From: Dorea sp. CAG:317
GTDB lineage: Bacteria > Bacillota > Clostridia > Lachnospirales > Lachnospiraceae
Direction: 5' to 3'
DNA length: 64,000 bases
Assembly: GCA_000433535.1 (NCBI GenBank)
Contig: FR892671.1
Span: forward strand, 139,205-203,204
In this document: positions 9,171 to 17,740 of the stretch, one piece after another
Numbering within the stretch: position 1 is the first letter of the stretch
Layout of the letters: the number at the start of each line of letters is the position of its first letter
Program-made: the position numbers and the translations under genes
Notes under the pieces: generated by a model
Seen by the model: the letters and a program-made list of their open reading frames with translations, nothing else
Databases searched by the model: none
Told to the model about the DNA's origin: nothing

Positions 9171-9192
9171 TCATTTACACAATATCTAGTGC
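9147..9192 (-). promoter_or_regulatory. Tandem NrdR-box-like operator of nrdD
   Basis: The distal box ACACAATATCTAGTGC (9177-9192) agrees closely with the NrdR consensus acaCwAtATaTwGtgt. A weaker copy ATACCAAATATAGTTT (9147-9162) matches at about 12 of 16 positions. Start-to-start distance is 30 bp, close to three helical turns, the usual tandem arrangement. One box fills the promoter spacer and the other sits just upstream of the -35, a geometry suited to repression when deoxynucleotides are plentiful. Confidence 0.65.
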
Positions 9193-9461
9193 GCTTTCTA
9201 TCATACATCAAAACGTTAGAAAAGGGAAGAGCAAAATCTCTCTTTTTTCAATTTTAGGAATATTTACTAATTTTCAATATATTAAATCCATACGCTTTTA
9301 ATTGTCTTTATATTCCTCACATAACGAATCATATCATGCTAACAGAGTTTTTAAATTCCATTTTCCATTTGGGACAGCAAAAAGGAGCGCTGCACCACAG
9401 ATATTTACACCTATTTTACACCACTCCTGTCTGTTCATACTAGTAAGCTACGGTCTATGCG
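9193..9461. other. Intergenic spacer between nrdD and amidohydrolase cluster
   Basis: AT-rich spacer of about 270 bp upstream of the nrdD operator and downstream of the amidohydrolase stop. I see no supported gene, no convincing hairpin terminator and no repeat here. A short plus-strand frame (9302-9538) runs antisense into the amidohydrolase end and lacks a ribosome site. Confidence 0.5.
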
Positions 9462-10655
9462 TTATACATTATACATTTTTTTGGCATTATCATAAAAAAT
9501 CTTTTTTGCCAGTCTTTTACCATCTTCTAATGTCATAAAGTCATCAGTAATCAAATCTGATAATGCTTTTGTGACCACATATTTCCCTGCAAGGCAAGCT
9601 GCATAACTCTCAATTATTGTCCAAGAATCACATCCCCATGTTATTCTATCTGCCTTTCCGGTTTCCAATAACTGCTTAAGAAACAAAATAGCAGTGGTCG
9701 TAGAAAGACTTGGCAACCAACAAATATCCGCATAAACATTTCCAAAATTATGAATCAAGGCAAGTGCATCATCTGTCCACGGAAAACTTCCATGAAACAA
9801 AACAAATTTTGTTTTTGGATTTTTCTGAATTACTTCACGAAGTAACATTGCATTACTGCCTTGCAAATTCCCAAGACCTGTGTGATTTTGAAATGGAATA
9901 TCATATTTTGCAGCAATTTTACAAATATGAAAATAAATATAATCTTGAAATGCTGTGATATCCTCATTTGTACATTCTAGATTATGGTAACCACGCTTTG
10001 CTTCTTCGTATGTACGTTCAATAAACTTTATAGACCTATCATACGGAAGAGATGATTTTAACGCAACGCATCCTTTCTCAACTTTTTCTTTGATCTTTTC
10101 CTCTACTTTCTTTAGATATGTATCAAAATCTATATCTTTTTGCCATCCATACACTTGAAACGGATTATTTCCATTGTCATCCACTACGTCTGTTCGATAC
10201 CCAAACAAAAAAAGATTAATTCGAAATGTTGGAGTATACAAATTGGGATTCCCCAGATTCGTCCCTGGTTCCCAGTATCCATCTAAAATAATTTTTTCAT
10301 AATGACATTCTCTTTTCAAAAATTCATCATCAGATATAAGACTCTTGGAAAATATCTTTATCTGTTCATCAAACCATATAAATGTTTCATCATTTAATCT
10401 TTTTTCGGTCCCAAATAACCTTTGTAAACTTTTTTCCATCCAATAGAAGTAAGAATTATGTCTAAGTCCCTCAACAAATTGTTTAGTCCCTTTTCTGGTT
10501 TCATCCCACTTGTAATGACACCACTCCAAATAAGAATGCTGTATGAGTTCTTTTATTCCTCCTGGAAATCCTTTTTGACTTGGCAACTTATGACAATGAG
10601 TATTAATAATTGTTAACATATCAACATACTGTTTTAATTCTAAAAAAACCGACAA
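9462..10655 (-). CDS. Amidohydrolase-2-type metal-dependent hydrolase
   Basis: About 397 aa with an amidohydrolase TIM-barrel pattern: the N-terminal HxH in NTHCHKLP (about residue 20), a possible lysine ligand in VALKSSLPYDR, histidines in FQNHTGLG and LFHGSFPW, and the late aspartate in TWGCDSWT. This fits the PF04909 group, whose members hydrolyse or decarboxylate small acids and lactones. It is last in an Rbs-type transporter operon, directly after an alpha/beta hydrolase, so it probably acts on the imported compound or its breakdown product. The TTG start is chosen because AGGAG lies 8 nt upstream; the GTG three codons earlier overlaps that site. Substrate unknown. Confidence 0.72.
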   Translation of the reverse strand: MSVFLELKQYVDMLTIINTHCHKLPSQKGFPGGIKELIQHSYLEWCHYKWDETRKGTKQFVEGLRHNSYFYWMEKSLQRLFGTEKRLNDETFIWFDEQIKIFSKSLISDDEFLKRECHYEKIILDGYWEPGTNLGNPNLYTPTFRINLFLFGYRTDVVDDNGNNPFQVYGWQKDIDFDTYLKKVEEKIKEKVEKGCVALKSSLPYDRSIKFIERTYEEAKRGYHNLECTNEDITAFQDYIYFHICKIAAKYDIPFQNHTGLGNLQGSNAMLLREVIQKNPKTKFVLFHGSFPWTDDALALIHNFGNVYADICWLPSLSTTTAILFLKQLLETGKADRITWGCDSWTIIESYAACLAGKYVVTKALSDLITDDFMTLEDGKRLAKKIFYDNAKKMYNV

Positions 10656-10666
10656 TCCAATCACTC

Positions 10667-11632
10667 CTATTTTTTCACAAACTCAACCGCATAATTCATA
10701 GCCTCAAAACTTTTCCCATAGGTCCAATTCAAAAAACCGTGAACCATACCTTTCAGAATGTGATATTCTACTTCAACCCCGGCATCTTCTAAGCGCGCCG
10801 CATACATTAACCCTTGATCCAACAACGGATCACACTCCGCTGATATAACACACGTTTTCGGCAGCCTTGAAAAATCCTTTGCCAAAAGCGGGGATGCAAG
10901 TGGATTCTCCTTTTCTTCTTCCGTATTGAAATAACACTGCATTGGATCCTTTTGACAATTATATTCCAAAAAGTACCCCGTCTCATATCGTTTTTCCGAT
11001 TCAGTAATTTCTCTTTCTGAATTAGTAGTTAATGGATAAAATAATATCTGTTTATTTATTTTAGATACATTATTATCTCTTGCCATCATAGATACAACTG
11101 CTGCGAAATTCCCCCCAGAGCTATCTCCACAAACATTGATATCCTCTATATCCCCGCCATAATCAGAAATATTCTCTATAACCCAAAGCATAGTATCGTA
11201 AGCTTCATTTAAACCCTGTGGAAACTTATACTCTGGTGCAAGATGATAATCGGGGGACACCACTACCAGTTCTCCATACCAGGCCATATACCTGCAAACA
11301 TATTCATAGACATCAATACTATTCATCGAAAAAGCCCCACCGTGATAAAAAATCATAACCGGACACTTTTCTGCTTTTTCTGGCATATAAACCCGAACAT
11401 TAATTTTTTCTTCGGCCGCTTGAATTTTAATATCTGTAGTCTGTATCTTCATAATTTTTTCATAACAATTACACTTTTGATATGCCAAAGTCATTGCCGA
11501 TACAGATTCATAATTGCTTTTAGCTCGCCATACCTTTGTATTGTCCATATCCATGTTCTGTGGTGTCATAATTTCGACTTCTGGTGCTACCTCACCATAA
11601 TCTGGTTCAAAAAACTTTCGATAATCTCCCAT
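10667..11632 (-). CDS. Alpha/beta hydrolase, HSL-type esterase/deacetylase
   Basis: A 321-aa cytosolic esterase of the hormone-sensitive-lipase group. It shows the oxyanion motif HGGAFS (about residue 96), the nucleophile elbow GDSSGGN, the aspartate in CDPLLDQG and the histidine in GMVHGF. Such enzymes remove acyl groups from small esters. Its start is 1 bp after the permease stop and it precedes the amidohydrolase, so all three are translated from one message. A role in de-esterifying the imported substrate, for example an acylated sugar, is inferred. Confidence 0.87.
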   Translation of the reverse strand: MGDYRKFFEPDYGEVAPEVEIMTPQNMDMDNTKVWRAKSNYESVSAMTLAYQKCNCYEKIMKIQTTDIKIQAAEEKINVRVYMPEKAEKCPVMIFYHGGAFSMNSIDVYEYVCRYMAWYGELVVVSPDYHLAPEYKFPQGLNEAYDTMLWVIENISDYGGDIEDINVCGDSSGGNFAAVVSMMARDNNVSKINKQILFYPLTTNSEREITESEKRYETGYFLEYNCQKDPMQCYFNTEEEKENPLASPLLAKDFSRLPKTCVISAECDPLLDQGLMYAARLEDAGVEVEYHILKGMVHGFLNWTYGKSFEAMNYAVEFVKK

Positions 11633-11633
11633 A

Positions 11634-12599
11634 TTAAGCCACCTTCTTCACTTTTCTTCCTGCAAGTTTCTTCTGAATACCATCCAAACATACTGCCCCC
11701 AAGAAAATACATCCTCGAATAACCAGCTGATAATATTCACTAATATTTAATATGGTCATACCATTTGAAAGCACTCCAATAATTAACACTCCACAAACTG
11801 CTGTTGAAATTCGTCCTTCTCCACCAGTCAAACTAACACCACCGATTACTGCAGCAGTCAAACAATCCATTTCCATATTCTTTCCCGCTGTTGGCTGCCC
11901 GGAACTAATTCTCGCCAACATAATAAGACCTGCCAACCCCGATAAAAATCCACCAATCGCATACGTTGCAACCTTTAATTTTGCCGTATTAATCCCAGAA
12001 AGTCTCGCAGCTTCCTCATTACTTCCAATTGCATAAAAATGTCTTCCTATGTATGTTCGATTTAAAACAATAGTTGCGACAATCATTACTAATACAAAAA
12101 TAATCACAGGGAACGGAATTGGACCAACATAGCCTTGTCCGATTATTTTTGCTGTTGCCGGGAGATTAGATACAGGCATTCCTCCACATATCAAATATGC
12201 TACTCCCTGTAAAATAATCTGCAATGCCAAGGTTCCAATCATTGGAAAAATCCCTGTTTTCACAATTACCATTCCCGTCAACAAACCAACTATTGTGGTT
12301 GTGATAAGTCCCAACATATATGCTGGAACCAATCCCCATCCAAGCTTTGTCAACAAAACAGCTGCTAATACAGATTCCAGGGAAATTACAGAACTTAACG
12401 ATAAATCAATCCCCCCTGCTATCATCACAAATAACAGTCCCACTGTGGCAATTCCCATAATTGATGATTGCCGAACAATTGTAAACATATTAGACATTGT
12501 TAAAAAGGAATCCGGACTCATCATTCCAAATAATACAATCAAAAATAACAAAATCACCAACACAAAATATTGTTTAAGAAAATTTTTTATTCTATCCAT
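11634..12599 (-). CDS. Rbs-type sugar ABC transporter permease
   Basis: A 321-aa membrane protein with about 8-10 hydrophobic segments and the signature of the RbsC/AraH family: GIDLSLSSVISLESVLAAVL near residue 65, then RTYIGRHFYAIGSNEEAARLSGI and VIGGVSLTGGEGR. It would form the homodimeric channel for the binding protein and ATPase encoded upstream. Spacing to the ATPase gene is 11 bp. Specificity cannot be read from the permease. Confidence 0.95.
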   Translation of the reverse strand: MDRIKNFLKQYFVLVILLFLIVLFGMMSPDSFLTMSNMFTIVRQSSIMGIATVGLLFVMIAGGIDLSLSSVISLESVLAAVLLTKLGWGLVPAYMLGLITTTIVGLLTGMVIVKTGIFPMIGTLALQIILQGVAYLICGGMPVSNLPATAKIIGQGYVGPIPFPVIIFVLVMIVATIVLNRTYIGRHFYAIGSNEEAARLSGINTAKLKVATYAIGGFLSGLAGLIMLARISSGQPTAGKNMEMDCLTAAVIGGVSLTGGEGRISTAVCGVLIIGVLSNGMTILNISEYYQLVIRGCIFLGAVCLDGIQKKLAGRKVKKVA

Positions 12600-12610
12600 A
12601 ACTCTTCCTC

Positions 12611-14095
12611 CTACGATGTAATATTAGATGCATATTTTAGAATTTGATCTTGTGAAAAATCTTCTTTCTGTAATTCACCAACAACTTTTCCTTCTGACAT
12701 AACAAGCATTCGATCCGACATCCCCATTATTTCTTCCATTTCCGACGATATCATAAGAATCCCCAGACCTTCTTGGGTTAAATTATTAATTAGTTCATAA
12801 ATTTCCTGTTTTGCCCCAACATCAATCCCTCTTGTTGGCTCATCTAATATTAATATCTTAGACTCACTTGCTAACCATTTTGCAACTGCAACTTTTTGCT
12901 GATTCCCTCCAGATAAATTTCCTACCAACTGATTAATTGATGGAGTTTTAATCCTCAATGCATCTTTATATTTGTTAACACAATTAATCTCTTTTTTTCG
13001 ATCAACAAAAAGACCTCTTGAAAGTTTTTTAAGAATCGGAAAAGTAATATTCCATCTTATAGGCATTTTCAAAAGAACGCCTTCGTTTTTTCTGTCTTCC
13101 GAGACATATGCAATTCCATTTTCAATTGCATCCTTCGGAGAATTTATCTCTGTCTTTTTCCCATTCACATATATTTCACCTGAAAACTTTCGATCTGCTC
13201 CAATTATCAGCCTTGCAATTTCGGTTCTTCCAGCACCTACCAAACCGGCCAATCCTACAATTTCTCCTGCTCTCACACTAAATGATGTCTCATCATTTGA
13301 GGGACCAGCTAAATCTTTTACTTCAAGAATCTTCTCCCCATACTTCACGTTTCGTATTGGATATGTTTCCTTCAATTCACGACCTACCATATCAAATATC
13401 AACTGATTCTTTGTTATGTTTTCCGTCTCTACCGTTTTAACAACCTGACCATCTCTCATTACAGTAATTCGATCAGACAACTCAAATATCTCATCCATTC
13501 TATGGGATATATAAATAACTGTTACTCCTTTTCTCTTTAAGTTTCTTACTAATTGAAACAAAATTTCCACTTCATTATCTGTTAACGGCGCTGTGGGTTC
13601 ATCCATAATTAATAGTTTTACATTTCTCGCTAATGCTTTTGATATCTCTACTAATTGCATATAAGCAACCGTTAAATCTTTTATTTTCGTAGTTGGATTA
13701 ATATTCGCATCTAAAGATTTTAAAATCTCCATCGTATTAGATGTTAATTTTTTTCTATCTATAAAAACTCCTGAGTTCACCTTAGATCCCATATAAATAT
13801 TCTCTTCTACACTTAGTTCTGGAGCCAAATTAAATTCTTGGTAAATTGCCTCTATCCCTATCTCACTTGACAACATAGGATTCAATGCTTTATAGTGATT
13901 CCCCTTATACACTACCTCCCCTTCATCCGGAGTAATAGCACCCGTAATGACCTTTATCAACGTTGATTTACCCGCACCATTTTCACCGACCAATGCATGT
14001 ACAGTACCTTCTTCAATTGCAAAACTAACATTATCTAAGGCTACTACTCCCGGATAATATTTTGTTATATTTTTTACTTCTAATATATTTTCCAT
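12611..14095 (-). CDS. Rbs-type sugar ABC transporter ATPase (active)
   Basis: A 494-aa tandem ATPase of the RbsA/MglA/XylG family. Half one has an intact Walker A (GENGAGKST, about residue 37), Walker B (LLIMDEPT) and the switch histidine in YISHRMDEI. Half two has the usual weakened Walker A (GLVGAGRTE), a full LSGGNQQKV signature and LILDEPTRG. It energises the permease encoded 11 bp downstream. It is the functional counterpart of the degraded paralogue encoded at 15264-16724, which is a useful internal comparison. Confidence 0.96.
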   Translation of the reverse strand: MENILEVKNITKYYPGVVALDNVSFAIEEGTVHALVGENGAGKSTLIKVITGAITPDEGEVVYKGNHYKALNPMLSSEIGIEAIYQEFNLAPELSVEENIYMGSKVNSGVFIDRKKLTSNTMEILKSLDANINPTTKIKDLTVAYMQLVEISKALARNVKLLIMDEPTAPLTDNEVEILFQLVRNLKRKGVTVIYISHRMDEIFELSDRITVMRDGQVVKTVETENITKNQLIFDMVGRELKETYPIRNVKYGEKILEVKDLAGPSNDETSFSVRAGEIVGLAGLVGAGRTEIARLIIGADRKFSGEIYVNGKKTEINSPKDAIENGIAYVSEDRKNEGVLLKMPIRWNITFPILKKLSRGLFVDRKKEINCVNKYKDALRIKTPSINQLVGNLSGGNQQKVAVAKWLASESKILILDEPTRGIDVGAKQEIYELINNLTQEGLGILMISSEMEEIMGMSDRMLVMSEGKVVGELQKEDFSQDQILKYASNITS

Positions 14096-14125
14096 ATACC
14101 CTTCACCACCCTTGCCTTTTGCTTT

Positions 14126-14162
14126 AAAAATTAATGGTATAGATTTGCATCTATACCATTAA
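14126..14162 (-). terminator. Hairpin between binding-protein and ATPase genes
   Basis: A 14-bp perfect stem (TTAATGGTATAGAT / ATCTATACCATTAA) with a 4-nt loop, followed by TTTTT on the minus strand. Its place just after the binding-protein stop suggests partial termination or 3'-end protection, giving more binding protein than transporter. Confidence 0.75.
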
Positions 14163-14189
14163 TTTTCCTTATATAAATGCTTATTCGGC

Positions 14190-15158
14190 CTACTCAGCCA
14201 TGAACTCATCAACAGTATCAACTGTGACGGTTTTCATCGGGAAGTATAATTCTCTTTCTGCTACTTTTCCATTCTCTGCAAGTTCAACAGCCATATCAAT
14301 AAACTGATGCGCGTTTGGAAGCATCTCAGTACTAACTGTTCCTCTAAATGTGCCTCCTGCTTTAAGTGCTGTCAATGCATCATCTACAGCATCTCCACCA
14401 AACATTCCTAATTTATCCCCATCTATGCCTGCTGCATTAAAAGTTTCATAAACACCAAGAACACCCGCATCGTTGATTCCTACTACTACATTCAAATCCG
14501 GATTTGACTGAACCCATGCATCTCCCACGTCAACACCTTCTGGAGTATATCCAGCCTTCGCAGATACAACCACTTTAGCATTCGGCGCCAGTTCTTCTAA
14601 CGCTTTAAGTATTCCTTCCTCTCTAGTCACTAAGAACGGATAGTCAGGATAGTTACAAACACCTACTTTTACTTCTTCCGATTCTTCGAAATTTTCTTTG
14701 ATCCAATCCGCTGCATTTTTTCCAATCTCATAACCATATTTCATGTTATCTACACCAATAAAACCAGATGTTCCTTCAATATCTGAATCATAAGAAATAA
14801 AATGAACCCCTGCATCTTCTGCACCTAACGCTGCATCTTTTAATGCATCAGAATCTGTTACATGGCAAATAATAGTATCACATTTTGCTTCTACAAAGTT
14901 TTCAATACCTGTAATTTTATCACTTATTTCTGGAGCTTCTGTAACAGTGAATGTTACTCCTATTTCATCTGAATAATCCTGTAACTCTTGCACTAAATGA
15001 GCGAAAAACGCATCTGACATGTCACTTACAACAAATCCAATCTTTATGTCAGACTCCTTCTCTTCTTTTGATTCTCCTCCACCGGAACCACATGCAGCTA
15101 AAGCTAAAACCATCCCTCCCGTTAGAATAGCTGCCAACATCTTTTTCATCTTCTTCAT
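14190..15158 (-). CDS. Sugar ABC transporter substrate-binding lipoprotein
   Basis: A 322-aa type I binding protein (Peripla_BP_4, RbsB group). The signal peptide ends in the lipobox ALAAC near residue 23, so the protein should be lipid-anchored. The body shows the DMSDAFFAHLVQELQDYSDE and GINDAGVLGVYE patterns of the family. The ATG with GGAGG 8 nt upstream is preferred to the longer frame. It is the first gene of the transporter operon, with its own promoter, and lies 105 bp after the pseudo-ATPase gene. The ligand is not predictable; the adjacent esterase suggests a modified sugar. Confidence 0.94.
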   Translation of the reverse strand: MKKMKKMLAAILTGGMVLALAACGSGGGESKEEKESDIKIGFVVSDMSDAFFAHLVQELQDYSDEIGVTFTVTEAPEISDKITGIENFVEAKCDTIICHVTDSDALKDAALGAEDAGVHFISYDSDIEGTSGFIGVDNMKYGYEIGKNAADWIKENFEESEEVKVGVCNYPDYPFLVTREEGILKALEELAPNAKVVVSAKAGYTPEGVDVGDAWVQSNPDLNVVVGINDAGVLGVYETFNAAGIDGDKLGMFGGDAVDDALTALKAGGTFRGTVSTEMLPNAHQFIDMAVELAENGKVAERELYFPMKTVTVDTVDEFMAE

Positions 15159-15206
15159 CTTGTTTCCTCCTTTTCCTTGTATTGGCACATCTCTTTCGTT
15201 AAATAA

Positions 15207-15235
15207 ATTATATCAATACATAAATTTACCAACAA
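15207..15235 (-). promoter_or_regulatory. Predicted promoter of the transporter operon
   Basis: Minus-strand TTGTTG and TATAAT with a 17-bp spacer, about 50 bp upstream of the binding-protein start. The weak -35 suits activation by the AraC-type response regulator encoded upstream. No operator sequence was recognised with confidence. Confidence 0.6.
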
Positions 15236-15263
15236 TGTACCTTTCTTTGGAAAATGTGCACTT

Positions 15264-16724
15264 TTATTGGAATGTTTCCGAAAAATGATCTCGTTCTATT
15301 TCTTGCTGTATTTGATTATCTTCAACAATCAACACTCGATCACATATTGTTAAAATATCCTCTATATTGGCACTATTAATCACTATACTCATACCTGACA
15401 AACTATACTCTAACAATATACTCTCTACTTGTGCTCGTGTAATAGCATCTAAACGAAGAAAGGGTTGAAAGCAAAAAAGCACTTCTGGATTAACTAAGGC
15501 CCATCTTTGATACACAATCTGCATTGCATCACTCCGACTCACACCTTTTACATCTTTCATTATTACATTATTTTCACTTATTTCACTTCCTTTTCGCTCG
15601 AGATATTTCCTTACTCGAGAATTTATGAACCATCCGTATTTTGCTGTTTTCTGATAAGCTGCAATACCTATATTTTCTGATAACGACAATTCTGGAAATA
15701 GCAGAGACTGATAAGTATCACCATCAATTATACCCATTTTATTTCTTGCCAAATGATATGCTTCACTAATTTTTACTTTCCGATTGCCAACATAGATTTC
15801 TCCTTCATATCCTCTCTTCCCCAACAAAAGTCTATACCATTCCCGGCTAAATTTATTTCTCAAATCATAAATCCCCAATATTTCACCTTTCTTACAATCG
15901 AATGACATCTTTTGAAAATAACGATTCGTTATATTCACTGCACGAAACGCAACTTGGGATTCCGCTATGTTCAGCCTTTCAACATTTTTCAAATTACTTT
16001 TTCCTGTCAAGCATTCTAATAGCTTATGTCGTTTTATTTCATTTTTATAAAACATTCTTCTCGTTCGTCCATTACAGATCACCACTGTCTTATCTGCATT
16101 CTCTGTAATCACATCCGGATAACTATTCATCCATAATATAGACATTCCTTCTTTCTTAAACAAATTCATTATTTCTATCAATTGGCTACTTTTATCATAA
16201 GAACGATCATCAAATATATCATCAATAACTATCAGCTTAGCTCTCTTCACATACGCGCGCATAAAACGCAAAAGACAACATTCATACCTTGTCAAATTTC
16301 TTGCAAGTTTTCCAGGATCAAGCTCAACACCAAACCGCGCAAACATTTTCTTAGCCTGCAATTCCATTTTTTTCTTCGAAACGCAAAATTGAAGATAATT
16401 AATCTTTTCAATAATATAAATATTTTCAGCAATCGTCATATCAGGTATAATCAAATCATAGTTCCCAATAAAAAACATTCCGTTCACCTGTTCAACCGGC
16501 AAGTCTTCATATTGATGATATAAGCGATTATCAAACCAGATTTCACCTTCATCAATTTTTTCTTTTCCTGATAAAATCGAATATATTTCTTTTCGACCGC
16601 TTCCATCCAAACCTATAAGATTAATAATTTCACCACTAACAATATTTATATAGAATTTGTCTAGTACTCTGTTACCAAATTTTTCCTTTGTTATATTTTT
16701 AAGTGTTAAAATGTTTTTTCTCAT
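15264..16724 (-). CDS. Catalytically degraded RbsA-like tandem ABC protein
   Basis: A 486-aa protein that aligns end to end with RbsA-type ATPases but has lost the catalytic motifs. Half one reads GLDGSGRKE at Walker A (lysine and serine replaced), has LTRYECC instead of the signature, VIDDIFDD at Walker B and asparagine in place of the switch histidine (WMNSYPD). Half two has YDLRNKFSREW at Walker A, SRSDAMQIV at the signature and CFQPFLRLD at Walker B. The frame is intact and long, so it is under selection rather than a decaying pseudogene. It starts 1 bp after the histidine kinase stop. I infer a regulatory partner of the kinase or transporter rather than a pump. Confidence 0.8.
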   Translation of the reverse strand: MRKNILTLKNITKEKFGNRVLDKFYINIVSGEIINLIGLDGSGRKEIYSILSGKEKIDEGEIWFDNRLYHQYEDLPVEQVNGMFFIGNYDLIIPDMTIAENIYIIEKINYLQFCVSKKKMELQAKKMFARFGVELDPGKLARNLTRYECCLLRFMRAYVKRAKLIVIDDIFDDRSYDKSSQLIEIMNLFKKEGMSILWMNSYPDVITENADKTVVICNGRTRRMFYKNEIKRHKLLECLTGKSNLKNVERLNIAESQVAFRAVNITNRYFQKMSFDCKKGEILGIYDLRNKFSREWYRLLLGKRGYEGEIYVGNRKVKISEAYHLARNKMGIIDGDTYQSLLFPELSLSENIGIAAYQKTAKYGWFINSRVRKYLERKGSEISENNVIMKDVKGVSRSDAMQIVYQRWALVNPEVLFCFQPFLRLDAITRAQVESILLEYSLSGMSIVINSANIEDILTICDRVLIVEDNQIQQEIERDHFSETFQ

Positions 16725-16725
16725 G

Positions 16726-17727
16726 TTACTTCATATATTCCTCTTTTTGATATAACAATGGCATACACATATGAATTTGGGTTCCTATCCCTACTTCACT
16801 TGTCGCAATAATATATGCTCTTTTCCCCCAATAAAGCTTCAATCTCTTGCGAATATTTTTCAATGCCACTCCATTATGCCGACTCGAGTTTTCTTCCTCT
16901 TCCATATCATAATCATTATTTAACTCATCTAATTTTTCTTTCTCCATTCCCAAACCATCGTCCGAAACCATAATTAAAAGACTATCTTCTGTTACTGAAA
17001 TATGTATTTTTATCATTCCCAAACCTAGTTTCAATTCCAACCCATGATAAATAGCATTTTCAATTACTGGTTGCAAAATTAATTTGGGTATATAACATTT
17101 TTCAACAAGTTCTTTCTCTACATCATGATAAAGGATTTCACATGATATTTTATCTCCAAAACGATTCTTTTGAATATTAAAATAATTCATGCTATTCTTT
17201 AGTTCGTCTTTCAAATAAACAAAGGTTTCTTTTCTACTAATATTGTAACGAAAATAATTTGCCAGTGAAGCTGTCATTTCTGCAATTTTCCTATCCCCAT
17301 TAACTAGTGCCTCTCCTCTTATCACCTCTAACGTATTATACAAAAAATGGGGATTTATCTGATCTTGCAGATTATTGATTTCTGCATTTTTCATTAATAT
17401 TTCTGCATTTTTCTGTTGTATTGTGTTCCCCTCTAACATAGACAACATTTCTTTAACCTCTTGCAACAAATCTTCCTTCCCTAATCGTCTAACTTCTTCT
17501 ATATCATTCATCCGACGATATTCATCTAACATAGACTGCAATTTTAGCCCTGGAAGATAACTATATGTGTATATTTTGTACATATAAAATAACTCTACAA
17601 ATATCAAGAGTATAAATAAAGGGAAATAATATTTTTGTTGATTATGCGCATAAAAAACGAACGCGCATATAGCCCCCACAATAGTGGTCCCAACACATTG
17701 GATAATATATCTTTTTAATTTTTTCAT
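16726..17727 (-). CDS. YesM-family histidine kinase with no extracytoplasmic sensor
   Basis: A 333-aa kinase. Two membrane segments (about residues 9-27 and 33-54) are joined by only about six residues, so there is no external ligand domain. A short coiled linker leads to the His_kinase motif INPHFLYNTLE (about residue 130) and a HATPase_c domain with PVIENAIYHGL, SDDGLGM and GVALKNIRKRL. It lies between the response regulator and the degraded RbsA-like gene with gaps of 13 and 1 bp. By analogy with intramembrane-sensing kinases that read a transporter, it probably receives its signal from a partner protein. Confidence 0.92.
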   Translation of the reverse strand: MKKLKRYIIQCVGTTIVGAICAFVFYAHNQQKYYFPLFILLIFVELFYMYKIYTYSYLPGLKLQSMLDEYRRMNDIEEVRRLGKEDLLQEVKEMLSMLEGNTIQQKNAEILMKNAEINNLQDQINPHFLYNTLEVIRGEALVNGDRKIAEMTASLANYFRYNISRKETFVYLKDELKNSMNYFNIQKNRFGDKISCEILYHDVEKELVEKCYIPKLILQPVIENAIYHGLELKLGLGMIKIHISVTEDSLLIMVSDDGLGMEKEKLDELNNDYDMEEEENSSRHNGVALKNIRKRLKLYWGKRAYIIATSEVGIGTQIHMCMPLLYQKEEYMK

Positions 17728-17740
17728 GATCTCTACCTAC

